DNA of 64,000 bases from Plantactinospora sp. BC1 (GTDB lineage: Bacteria; Actinomycetota; Actinomycetes; Mycobacteriales; Micromonosporaceae). Made by a program: the position numbers and the translations under genes. Positions 1 to 7,432 of this stretch are shown one piece after another. The number at the start of each line of letters is the position of its first letter. Positions within the stretch are counted from its first letter, which is position 1. The notes under the pieces are model-generated. The model saw nothing but the letters and a program-made list of their open reading frames with translations. It made no database searches and was not told where the DNA came from. The stretch is taken from NCBI RefSeq assembly GCF_003030345.1, contig NZ_CP028158.1, forward strand, positions 6,138,001-6,202,000, given 5' to 3'.

Positions 1-1
1 C

Positions 2-82
2 TCCGAAGCGGAGCGGGAGCGGCTGCGCGTCGAGGGCAGGGAGGCGATGGCAGCGGCTCGGGAGGAGGAGGTCCAGCGATGA
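2..82 (+). CDS. 3' end of an unidentified gene (partial)
   Basis: Only the last 26 codons are in the window. They encode a charged, probably helical tail rich in Glu, Arg and Ala that ends in EEEVQR. The stop codon TGA overlaps the ATG of the next gene (ATGA at 79-82), so the two are almost certainly cotranscribed and translationally coupled. In related actinobacteria the gene before a WXG-type protein is often a small YbaB/EbfC-like or other helical protein, but the fragment is too short to assign a family. Confidence 0.6.
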   Translation, partial: SEAERERLRVEGREAMAAAREEEVQR

Positions 83-1113
83 CGGTCAAGGTGAAGACCG
101 CCGACCTGCGCGGGTACGTGGCCCTGCTCAACCGCAACGCCGAGCACAACGACAAGGTCCTGGCGTACCTGCGGCAGTGGTGCGGCGCGGAGATGCGGGC
201 GATCGACTCGGAGGGGCTGCTGGCGAAGGCGCTGAACTTCCACGACCGGTTCTACGCCGACGCCGAGAACCTGATCACCCAGTTGGGCCGGGCGTTGCGC
301 GGCTCGGCGGCGGAACTGGCCAAGGCCGCCACCCTCTACGACGGCAGCGACCAGGCGGCCAAGGAGCGCTTCGAGCGCCAGTACAGCAACCCGACCGCCC
401 GGGAGGGCTGGGAGGCGGGCCACTCCGGCTTCGCCGACTACATGAACCCGCTCGACGTACTCGTCGGAACCCCCTCCTACCAGGAGTTCTCCGACCCGAC
501 CAAGATCCTTGACAAGATCGGCGACTCGATCAGCATCAGCGGGACGGTGCTCAACTTCATCCAGGAGGTGACCGGGGTCAATCCGCTGGACAGGGCGGGC
601 CGGTTCTTCGCCGGCAACTGGGAGGCGTACAGCAAGGCCGCCGGAGCCTGGCGCGCCATCGGCGAGGCGCTGGAGCGGATCGGCAAGAACATCGACCGGG
701 GACTCGCCTCGCTGGACCGGGCCTGGGAGGGCAGCGCGAGCGAGGCGGCGTACGCGACGTTCCAGGCCCTCGCCAACGTCTTCAAGGACATGCTGTCGCG
801 GTTCACCAAGCTGCATCAGACGTACCAGGAGTTCGCCGAGTTCGCGATGTACACCGCATCGCTGGTGGTCGACACCATCAAGATGGCGATCGACACCGCG
901 CTGATCCTGCTGGCCCGGCGGAAGGGTGGACCCTTCGCCGAGGCGGCGGCGGCGTTCGAGATGTTCAAACTCGTCAAGTACATCGGGTACTTCAGCTGGA
1001 CCCTGATCACGGCACGTGGCGCCATCGCCACGATCTTCGGCGCCACCGCCGGGATAGGAAGTTCACCGCTGCGCGGAGTGGGGGTGGCGGGCTATGACGC
1101 ACCCGGGGTCTGA
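79..1113 (+). CDS. Helical protein with two WXG motifs (WXG100/ESX-related)
   Basis: This 344-residue protein is nearly all helix. It has two W-x-G motifs, WCG at residues 34-36 and WEG at 216-218, each in a predicted helix-turn-helix hairpin as in WXG100 (ESAT-6-like) proteins exported by type VII secretion. Between them lies a less regular segment (about 100-180) with aromatic residues. Residues 255-282 and 295-325 are hydrophobic and could be membrane segments or packed helices. WXG100 proteins are usually about 100 residues, so this looks like two modules plus a C-terminal hydrophobic part. The start overlaps the preceding stop. A role as a secretion substrate is inferred from the motifs; no secretion ATPase is in the window. 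Confidence 0.65.
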   Translation: MTVKVKTADLRGYVALLNRNAEHNDKVLAYLRQWCGAEMRAIDSEGLLAKALNFHDRFYADAENLITQLGRALRGSAAELAKAATLYDGSDQAAKERFERQYSNPTAREGWEAGHSGFADYMNPLDVLVGTPSYQEFSDPTKILDKIGDSISISGTVLNFIQEVTGVNPLDRAGRFFAGNWEAYSKAAGAWRAIGEALERIGKNIDRGLASLDRAWEGSASEAAYATFQALANVFKDMLSRFTKLHQTYQEFAEFAMYTASLVVDTIKMAIDTALILLARRKGGPFAEAAAAFEMFKLVKYIGYFSWTLITARGAIATIFGATAGIGSSPLRGVGVAGYDAPGV

Positions 1114-1294
1114 CGGCGTGATCCGTGGCGTCACCGGGTACGACGCCGACGACGAACCCGATCCGCTGCGCGACGTACGCCCCATGCTCGACCGGCTCTA
1201 CGCCGACGACGAGAGTCCCGACGGCGCGGGTATGGACGTGATCTCCGAGATTCTGCTCACCTGGATCGAGCGGCGCCGGCACGGCGAGGAATGA
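1094..1294 (+). CDS. Small acidic protein, last gene of the WXG operon
   Basis: A 66-residue acidic protein with many Asp residues (DADDEPDP, YADDESPDG) and an amphipathic C-terminal helix (ISEILLTWIERRR). I recognise no family. The ATG at 1094 lies inside the previous gene, giving a 20-bp overlap. A GTG at 1118, just after the previous stop at 1113, is an equally good start and would give 58 residues. Position and strand suggest a partner, perhaps a chaperone or immunity-type protein, of the two-WXG protein, but this rests on context only. Confidence 0.5.
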   Translation: MTHPGSDGVIRGVTGYDADDEPDPLRDVRPMLDRLYADDESPDGAGMDVISEILLTWIERRRHGEE

Positions 1295-1335
1295 GTCCCG
1301 CCAGAGCGGACCGCGGCGACGGGCGGTCAGCAGGG

Positions 1336-1644
1336 TCAGTCGGCCGGCTGCCAGTCGGCCGCCGCCATGTCGACTCCGGCGCCGCGCAGCGGGGTCCCCT
1401 CGGCCAGCAGCCGGGCCCGGGCCTCGGACTCGTGCCCCGGTGGCAGCCGACCGGCCGAGTTGACCACCCGATGCCACGGCACTCCGCCGCCGTGCCGAGC
1501 CATGATCGAGCCGACCAGCCGGGCCGACGCCCGGCCGGACCGGTCGGCCAGGTGGTCGGCGATGGCGCCGTACGACATCACCCGGCCGGGCGGGATCCGC
1601 TCGACCAGCGCGAGCACCTCTTCGACGTACTCCTCGGGGGTCAT
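1336..1644 (-). CDS. Alkyltransferase-like (ATL) DNA repair protein
   Basis: The 102-residue protein matches the DNA-binding domain of O6-methylguanine-DNA methyltransferase. It carries the helix-turn-helix region (YGAIADHLA, SARLVGSIMA) but has PWHRV at residues 56-60 where the active enzyme has PCHRV. Replacing the alkyl-accepting cysteine by Trp defines ATL proteins, which bind alkylated guanine and flag it for nucleotide excision repair without repairing it. The ATG at 1644 is chosen because it starts MTPEEYVEEV, the usual family N-terminus; the open frame runs further up but has no family match. It is divergent from proB. From memory the orthologue in M. tuberculosis is Rv3204, near the same moeZ-rhlE block. 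Confidence 0.88.
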   Translation of the reverse strand: MTPEEYVEEVLALVERIPPGRVMSYGAIADHLADRSGRASARLVGSIMARHGGGVPWHRVVNSAGRLPPGHESEARARLLAEGTPLRGAGVDMAAADWQPAD

Positions 1645-1715
1645 GAGCTGCCACGATATGGGAGTGCGGGGCGGGCCGGCGGGGCGGGCCGATCCGGGCA
1701 CCGCAGAATGGGCGG

Positions 1716-2906
1716 GTGCGGGAAGCAGTTACCACAGCTCGCCGGATCGTGGTCAAGGTCGGCTCGTCCTCGCTGACCACCGCCGCCGGTGGCCTGGACG
1801 CGACGCGGGTCGACGCGCTGGCCGACGTACTCGCCGGGTGGCTGACCGGCGGGTCGGCCGGCGCCCCTGTGACGGAGCCCGGTGCCCGACCGTCCGGGGT
1901 GGGCCGCAAGCGGGTCGTCCCGGCGGACCGGCGGGAGCTGGTGCTGGTCTCGTCCGGGGCGATCGCTGCCGGCCTGGCCCCGCTCGGGCTGGCCGCCCGC
2001 CCGCGTGACCTCGCCACCCAGCAGGCTGCGGCGAGCGTCGGGCAGGGGCTGCTGATCGGCCGCTACTCGGCCGGTTTCGCCCGGCACGGCCGCACCGTTG
2101 GGCAGGTGCTGCTCACCGTCGACGACGTGACCCGGCGGGCGCACTACCGCAACGCCTACCGCACGCTGCGCAAGCTGCTCGACCTCGGCGCGGTGCCGAT
2201 CGTCAACGAGAACGACACGGTGGCCACCGACGAGATCCGGTTCGGCGACAACGACCGGCTGGCCGCCCTGGTGGCGGCGCTGGTCCACGCCGACCTGCTG
2301 GTGCTGCTCTCCGACGTGGACGCCCTCTACACCGGCGACCCGGCCCGTCCCGGCACGGCGCGCGTCGAGGAGGTCCGCGACGAGCAGGATCTCGCCGAGG
2401 TGGCGATCGGCCGGGCCGGCCGGGCCGGGGTCGGCACCGGCGGCATGGTCACCAAGGTGGAGGCGGCCCGGATCGCCACCGGGTTCGGCATCCCGGTGGT
2501 GCTGACCGCCGCGCCGCTGGCACCGGCGGCGCTGGCCGGCGAGCCGGTCGGCACCTTCTTCCACCGGGTACGCCAACGCCCGGCGGCCCGGCTCTTCTGG
2601 CTGGCCCACGCGACCTCACCCCGGGGGCGGCTGCACCTCGACCCCGGTGCGGTGCAGGCGGTGGTGGCCCGGCGCAAGTCGCTGCTGCCGGCCGGGATCA
2701 CGGCGGTGGACGGCGCCTTCACCGCCGGTGACCCGGTGGACCTGGTGGACGACGCGGGAGCGGCGGTCGCCCGGGGACTGGTCAACTACGACGCGGTGGA
2801 GTTGCCCGGCCTGCTCGGCCGCTCCACCTCGGAACTCGCCGCCGCCCTCGGCCCCGGCTACGAGCGCGAGGTCGTGCACCGCGACGACCTCGTGCTGCTG
2901 GTCTGA
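1716..2906 (+). CDS. proB: Glutamate 5-kinase ProB
   Basis: ProB phosphorylates L-glutamate to gamma-glutamyl phosphate, the first step of proline synthesis, in the cytoplasm. The 396-residue protein has the amino-acid kinase fold: nucleotide-binding KVGSSSL at 14-20, VSSGAIAAG at about 78-86, the substrate loop NENDTVATDE and GGMVTK. A C-terminal PUA domain begins near residue 290. Start is GTG. Residues about 43-71 (GSAGAPVTEPGARPSG and following) form a Gly/Pro/Arg-rich insertion between beta strands that I do not expect in most ProB proteins. proA and obgE, its common neighbours, are not adjacent here. Confidence 0.95.
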   Translation: MREAVTTARRIVVKVGSSSLTTAAGGLDATRVDALADVLAGWLTGGSAGAPVTEPGARPSGVGRKRVVPADRRELVLVSSGAIAAGLAPLGLAARPRDLATQQAAASVGQGLLIGRYSAGFARHGRTVGQVLLTVDDVTRRAHYRNAYRTLRKLLDLGAVPIVNENDTVATDEIRFGDNDRLAALVAALVHADLLVLLSDVDALYTGDPARPGTARVEEVRDEQDLAEVAIGRAGRAGVGTGGMVTKVEAARIATGFGIPVVLTAAPLAPAALAGEPVGTFFHRVRQRPAARLFWLAHATSPRGRLHLDPGAVQAVVARRKSLLPAGITAVDGAFTAGDPVDLVDDAGAAVARGLVNYDAVELPGLLGRSTSELAAALGPGYEREVVHRDDLVLLV

Positions 2907-2967
2907 CCGCCGCCGCCGGCCGCCGGGCCCCCGCACCGCCGGCTCAGGCCGTGGCCCGTTCGGCGGC

Positions 2968-3210
2968 TCAGGCGGTGGCCCGTTCGGCGGCGCCGATCCG
3001 GGGGAAGGGCTCGGTGGAGAAGACCACCTCCACCGGGACCTCGAAATACCGCGCGATCCGCAGCGCCAGGTGCAGGCTCGGGTTGTATTCGCCACGCTCC
3101 AGATAGCCGACCGTCTGGTAGTGCACCCCGAGGGCGTCGGCGAGGTCCCGACGGGAGATCCCGCGCTCGGCCCGGAGCACCGCGATGCGGTTGTAGATCG
3201 CCTCGCTCAT
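2968..3210 (-). CDS. Small XRE-family regulator of the ABC cassette
   Basis: An 80-residue protein that is essentially a single Cro/C1-type helix-turn-helix: RRDLADALGVHYQTVGYLERGEYNPS at about 20-45, followed by a short tail. It resembles the YozG/YgzD group of tiny XRE regulators. The ATG at 3210 shares its base with the stop of the ABC permease gene (TGA/ATG overlap by one base), so it is the third gene of an ATPase-permease-regulator operon. It probably controls this operon; the inverted repeats before the ATPase gene at 5045-5080 are the candidate site. Confidence 0.85.
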   Translation of the reverse strand: MSEAIYNRIAVLRAERGISRRDLADALGVHYQTVGYLERGEYNPSLHLALRIARYFEVPVEVVFSTEPFPRIGAAERATA

Positions 3211-4061
3211 CAGTTGATCCTCTGCATCGCCTTCTCCTTCCGAGCGGCGACGCTCGAACCGGACTCCCGCCGGGCCATCCGGCGCAACACGATCGGCGCC
3301 ACCACCAGGCCCAGTACGGCCCAGCCGGCGAGCATGCCGAACGTCTCCAGGTGCCGCCAGGACCCGCCGATCTCCACCGCCGCCAGCTCGGGCGGCAGCA
3401 GCGCCGACCGCGTACCCAGGCCCAGCCAGTAGACCGGGAAAGCCTGACCGATCCACTGCAACCAGACCGGGAAGGAGGTGATCGGATAGAAGATCCCGGA
3501 GGTCGCGACGAGGCCCATGATAGGCAGCATGATCACCCCGACGTTGCGGGGGTTGTCGAAGAGCGAGCCGAGGATCGCGCCGAGCGGCAGGCAGGCGACC
3601 AGACCGAGCACGAGCACCCAGAGCAGGGTCAGCCAGGCGCCCGGACCGCGCAGGGCCACGCCGTCCACCAGAAACACTCCCGGTACCACCAGGATGACGG
3701 AGCTGACCAGTGCCATCCCGGAGACCAGCACCACCTTGCCGACCAGATGGCCGAGCATCCCGTTCGGGATCGCCTTGGCCCGCAGCAGGGTGCCGTCCTC
3801 ACGCTCCACGGTGAGCGCCATCATCATCGTCACCAGCGCCCCGAACGCCAACCCGCCGCCGAGCACGCTGGGCAGCGTACGGGCGCCGAGCGAGAAGTTC
3901 GTGCCGGGCACCGTGGCGTCCCGCATGAAGAACATCACGACCAGGAACGACACGTTGGGGAAGAAGTAGTTCCACAGGTCCTGCACGCTGACGAAGCTCT
4001 GCCGTACCTCGATCCAGCCCCGCCGTACCCCGGCCCGGAGGGCGACCACCGTCGGGTTCAC
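3210..4061 (-). CDS. ABC-2 type transporter permease
   Basis: A 283-residue integral membrane protein with about six transmembrane segments, typical of the ABC-2/DrrB group that exports drugs, lipids or polysaccharides. It starts with a short cytoplasmic helix (RRGWIEVRQSF) before the first membrane span, and has the conserved amphipathic stretch MMALTVEREDGTLLRAKA. The GTG start overlaps the stop of the ATPase gene by 4 bp (GTGA), showing coupled translation. Together they would form a half-size exporter of two permease and two ATPase chains. The substrate cannot be read from the sequence. Confidence 0.9.
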   Translation of the reverse strand: MNPTVVALRAGVRRGWIEVRQSFVSVQDLWNYFFPNVSFLVVMFFMRDATVPGTNFSLGARTLPSVLGGGLAFGALVTMMMALTVEREDGTLLRAKAIPNGMLGHLVGKVVLVSGMALVSSVILVVPGVFLVDGVALRGPGAWLTLLWVLVLGLVACLPLGAILGSLFDNPRNVGVIMLPIMGLVATSGIFYPITSFPVWLQWIGQAFPVYWLGLGTRSALLPPELAAVEIGGSWRHLETFGMLAGWAVLGLVVAPIVLRRMARRESGSSVAARKEKAMQRIN

Positions 4062-5029
4062 CGGCCCGCCTCCTCGAACTCGCGCAGCGTGGCGAGACTC
4101 CGCCCGGACTCGACCTCGCGGACCAGTGCCATGTAGGTGTCCTCCAGACTCGCCCGCCTGACCTCAAGGTCGGCGACAGCGTCGCCGTACTGCTGGAACA
4201 ACTCCCGGACGAACCGGGTGGCATCGGCGGTGGCGTGCACGAACCGCTGCCCGTCCCGGCTCCACTTGACCTCGGCCTCCGAGGACATCCGCCGGGAGAG
4301 CTGCTCGGCCGAGCCGTCGGCGATGATCGAGCCGCCGGCCAGGATCAGGATCCGGTCGGCCAGCTTCTCCGCCTCGTCCAGGTCGTGCGTGGTGAGCAGG
4401 ATCGTGGTCTGGTCCAGGTCGGTGAGCCGGTGCACCAGGTCGTGGAACTCGCGCCGGGCCTCCGGGTCGAACCCGGCCGTGGGCTCGTCGAGGAAGAGCA
4501 GCTCGGGGCGGCCGACGATGCCGATCGCGACGTCCAGCCGGCGCCGCTGCCCGCCGGAGAGCTGGCCGACCCGCTTGGCGGCGTGCGGGTTCAGCCCCAC
4601 CACGTCGATCAGGTCGTCGACGTCCCAGGGCCGGCGGATCCGGTCGGTCGAGTAGGGCTGGTAGTAGGAGCCGAGGTGGGCGAGGAGCTCGCGTACCCGC
4701 CACTTGGCGTGGTCGCGCCAGGACTGGAGCACCACGCCCAGCCGGGCCCGCCACCGCTCGTCGCCGTGCGCCGGGTCCACGCCGAGCACGGTGACGTCGC
4801 CGGCCGACCGCATCCGGAAACCCTCCAGGATCTCGATGGTGGTCGTCTTGCCGGCGCCGTTCGGGCCGAGCAGCGCCAGCACCTCACCGGGGCGGGCCGT
4901 GAACGTGACCCCGGTCAGCACGTCGGTGCTGCCGTAACGCATCCGCAGATCGCGGACGTCCAGCACGGGCTGCTCGACCGGTGACCCGGCAGGCTCGGTG
5001 GTCCGGCCCGGAGTCTCGGCGATGGTCAT
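4058..5029 (-). CDS. ABC exporter ATP-binding protein (DrrA/CcmA type)
   Basis: A 323-residue ATPase with Walker A GPNGAGKT at 55-62, signature LSGGQ at 157-161, Walker B/DEPT at 180-184 and the switch histidine in LLTTHD. A C-terminal extension of about 90 residues resembles that of drug-type exporters. The ATG at 5029 follows a G-rich Shine-Dalgarno (GGGGGTG); six upstream in-frame codons are not needed. First gene of the ATPase-permease-XRE operon. The 5048-5100 region ahead of it is unusually AT-rich for this genome and holds repeats that fit an autoregulated promoter. Confidence 0.92.
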   Translation of the reverse strand: MTIAETPGRTTEPAGSPVEQPVLDVRDLRMRYGSTDVLTGVTFTARPGEVLALLGPNGAGKTTTIEILEGFRMRSAGDVTVLGVDPAHGDERWRARLGVVLQSWRDHAKWRVRELLAHLGSYYQPYSTDRIRRPWDVDDLIDVVGLNPHAAKRVGQLSGGQRRRLDVAIGIVGRPELLFLDEPTAGFDPEARREFHDLVHRLTDLDQTTILLTTHDLDEAEKLADRILILAGGSIIADGSAEQLSRRMSSEAEVKWSRDGQRFVHATADATRFVRELFQQYGDAVADLEVRRASLEDTYMALVREVESGRSLATLREFEEAGR

Positions 5030-5044
5030 AGATCTACACCCCCT

Positions 5045-5080
5045 CATCTAATCTCTACGCGAGGAGATAGTACATCTACT
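5045..5080 (-). promoter_or_regulatory. Putative operator/promoter of the ABC-XRE operon
   Basis: An AT-rich patch 16 bp before the ATPase gene. It holds an inverted repeat ATCTC (5051-5055) / GAGAT (5064-5068) and CATCTA repeated at 5045-5050 and 5073-5078. These repeats, the low GC and the small XRE gene ending the operon suggest autoregulation. No binding data exist, so this is inference from layout. Confidence 0.45.
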
Positions 5081-5112
5081 ACATCGCACAGCAAGAGTGC
5101 TGCAAGAAACGC

Positions 5113-5150
5113 GACGCGGGGCAGCTCCGGAAACGGAACTGCCCCGCGTC
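5113..5150 (-). terminator. Strong intrinsic-type hairpin after moeZ
   Basis: A perfect 12-bp stem (GACGCGGGGCAG at 5113-5124 with its complement at 5139-5150) continues, after one mismatch, into TCCG/CGGA closed by a GAAA tetraloop. It lies 28 bp beyond the moeZ stop on the minus strand, so it most likely ends the moeZ transcript and insulates it from the ABC operon. There is no U-tract, which is usual in actinobacteria. Confidence 0.8.
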
Positions 5151-5177
5151 GGGGTGCCGGGCCGGGCCCGGCGTCGA

Positions 5178-6359
5178 TCAGTAGGCGGGCAGCGACGGGT
5201 CGATCTGCTTGATCCAGGAGAGCACGCCGCCCTGGACGTGCACCGCGTCCCGGAAACCGGCGGCCTTCAGCGCGGCCAGCGCCTCGGCGGACCGTACCCC
5301 GGACTTGCAGTGCAGCACGATCTGCTTGTCCTGCGGCAGCGAGGCCAGGGCGGCACCGGAGAGGATCTCGCCCTTCGGGATCAGCGTCGCACCCGGAATG
5401 CGGACGATTTCATACTCCGCCGGCTCCCGGACGTCGACCAGGAAGATGTCCTTGCCGGCGTCCTGCCAGTCCTTCAGCTCCCGGGCCGTGATGGTGGACT
5501 CGACCACCGCCTCCTCGGCCTCCGGCGAGACCGCGCCGCAGAAGTCCTCGTAGTCCTCCAGCAACTCGGTCACGGTCGGGTTCTCCCCGCAGAGCGCGCA
5601 GTTCGGGTCCTTGCGCACCTTGATCTTCCGGTACGACATCTCCAGCGCGTCGTAGACCATCAGCCGACCGACCAGCGGCTCACCGATCCCGGTCAGCAGC
5701 TTGATCGCCTCGGTCACCTGGATCGAGCCGATCGACGCGCAGAGCACGCCGAGCACCCCGCCCTCGGCGCAGGACGGCACCATGCCGGGCGGCGGCGGCT
5801 CCGGGTAGAGGCAGCGGTAGCAGGGGCCGTGCTCGGCCCAAAAGACCGACGCCTGCCCGTCGAACCGGTAGATCGACCCCCAGACGTACGGCTTGCCGAG
5901 CAGTACCGCCGCGTCGTTGACCATGTAGCGGGTGGCGAAGTTGTCCGTACCGTCGACGATCAGGTCGTACTGGCGGAAGATGTCCAGCACGTTGTCCCGG
6001 TCCAGCGCGGTGTTGTGGATCTCGACCTGTACCAGCGGGTTGATCTCCCGGATGCTCGACGCGGCCGACTCGGCCTTGGACCGGCCGACGTCCGACACGC
6101 CGTGGATGACCTGGCGCTGGAGGTTCGACTCGTCGACGGTGTCGAAGTCGATGATGCCGAGCGTCCCGACCCCGGCCGCGGCCAGGTACAACAGGGCGGG
6201 CGAGCCGAGGCCGCCGGCGCCGACGCAGAGCACCCGGGCGTTCTTCAGCCGCTTCTGCCCCTCGACCCCGACGTCCGGGATGATCAGGTGGCGCGAGTAG
6301 CGGCGGATCTCGTCAACGGTCAGCTCGGCGGCGGGTTCGACGAGCGGGGGCAGTGACAC
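5178..6359 (-). CDS. moeZ: Adenylyltransferase/sulfurtransferase MoeZ
   Basis: A 393-residue two-domain enzyme. The N-terminal MoeB/ThiF domain has the ATP-binding GAGGLGS at 47-53, the DFDTVDESNLQRQ segment and two CxxC pairs (CYRC, CALC) that bind zinc. The C-terminal rhodanese domain carries the catalytic cysteine in CKSGVRS (C351). MoeZ adenylates the C-terminus of small sulfur-carrier proteins (MoaD, CysO, ThiS types) and passes sulfur to them for molybdopterin, cysteine and thioamide synthesis. Fused MoeB-rhodanese is the normal actinobacterial form. No carrier protein gene is adjacent. From memory, the M. tuberculosis orthologue Rv3206c also neighbours a DUF3152 gene. Confidence 0.95.
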   Translation of the reverse strand: MSLPPLVEPAAELTVDEIRRYSRHLIIPDVGVEGQKRLKNARVLCVGAGGLGSPALLYLAAAGVGTLGIIDFDTVDESNLQRQVIHGVSDVGRSKAESAASSIREINPLVQVEIHNTALDRDNVLDIFRQYDLIVDGTDNFATRYMVNDAAVLLGKPYVWGSIYRFDGQASVFWAEHGPCYRCLYPEPPPPGMVPSCAEGGVLGVLCASIGSIQVTEAIKLLTGIGEPLVGRLMVYDALEMSYRKIKVRKDPNCALCGENPTVTELLEDYEDFCGAVSPEAEEAVVESTITARELKDWQDAGKDIFLVDVREPAEYEIVRIPGATLIPKGEILSGAALASLPQDKQIVLHCKSGVRSAEALAALKAAGFRDAVHVQGGVLSWIKQIDPSLPAY

Positions 6360-6507
6360 GGTGGACTCCCCGGTTCGGATCCTCGCTCAGCCGGCGGCTG
6401 AGCGCATCGACAGTGGCATGTCTGGCCATTCTTCCTCGCCGGAGCGCGGATAGACCATGAGCTGAAACACCTGCCCGAAATCCGGGAGCGGGGAATAGGG
6501 GCGCGGG

Positions 6508-7359
6508 TCAGGGAATCGGCGGACCGACGTACCGCTGCCCGTCCACGTACGGCCAGCCGTTCGGCACGCAGCCACGCAGCCCGTACGTCTGCTGGAGCAT
6601 CACCGGCGCCGGTGCACCCGGCCGGGGGCAGCCCTGGTGCTCCTCGCCGAACTCGTGCCCGACCTCGTGGTTGAGCGCGAATGCCTGGTAGACCTCCAGT
6701 GCCGCACCGTAGTCCGGCACCGCGGTCAGCCAGCGCGCGACGTTGAGCACCACCTGCCCCGGCAGCCGGCACGAGCCGTACCGCTCGGTGTGCAGCCCGG
6801 CGGTGGCGCACATCTTCTCCGAGGTCCCCGGCGTGGCCAGGAAGACGGTGAACTCGGCCTTCGTCGCCTTGGCCACCCGCTGGAGGCGGAGCTTCCCGGA
6901 GGCCGTCCAGCCGCGCGGGTCGCCGAGGACCGCGTCGACGGCGGCGGCGAAGGGCGCCACCTCCTGCCCCATGCCCTGCTCCACGGCGACGTGGTAGCGA
7001 CGCAGCGTACCCGCCTTGCCGAGCACCCGGCCGGCGGCCGCGTACCCGAAGGAACCCGGACCGGTGGTCGGATAGCCGGCGCCCGGGTCGGTCGTCGGAC
7101 CGCCGCGCCCGGCCCCGGTGCTCGCCCCGGCGACCACCCCGTCCCGGCCGGCCGCCGCCACGGTCGACCCCGGGCCGCCCGGCCGGGTCTGCACCAACCC
7201 GACCGTGAGCAGGCCGGCGGCGACCGCCAGCAGCGCCAGCGCGACGGTACGTCGGCGCCGTCGGCGGGCCTGCGCGGCGGCGACCCGGTGCCGTTCGAGC
7301 CGGCCGCCGGAGCGCGCGGGAAAACGGCCATGGTCGGGAGGGTTTGCCGGATTCGTCAT
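6508..7359 (-). CDS. Membrane-anchored DUF3152 protein, copy 1 (metzincin-like)
   Basis: A 283-residue protein with a basic cytoplasmic N-terminus, one membrane anchor at about 38-56, a Gly/Thr-rich linker and an outside DUF3152 domain. The domain contains HEVGHEFGEEH at 231-241, an exact HExxHxxGxxH zinc motif as in metzincin proteases, then VMLQQT and a conserved cysteine pair. The methionine in the VMLQQ segment could play the part of a metzincin Met-turn. The catalytic role is inferred from the motif; the family has no assigned substrate that I know of. The next gene upstream is a paralogue, so this is a tandem duplication. Confidence 0.85.
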   Translation of the reverse strand: MTNPANPPDHGRFPARSGGRLERHRVAAAQARRRRRRTVALALLAVAAGLLTVGLVQTRPGGPGSTVAAAGRDGVVAGASTGAGRGGPTTDPGAGYPTTGPGSFGYAAAGRVLGKAGTLRRYHVAVEQGMGQEVAPFAAAVDAVLGDPRGWTASGKLRLQRVAKATKAEFTVFLATPGTSEKMCATAGLHTERYGSCRLPGQVVLNVARWLTAVPDYGAALEVYQAFALNHEVGHEFGEEHQGCPRPGAPAPVMLQQTYGLRGCVPNGWPYVDGQRYVGPPIP

Positions 7360-7432
7360 GGCGGGCCTCAGCCTTCCATGCCGACGGGTCAGCGTCCAGA
7401 ACCGCTTTCCGCCCCGGCCTGGAGCAAGGGAC

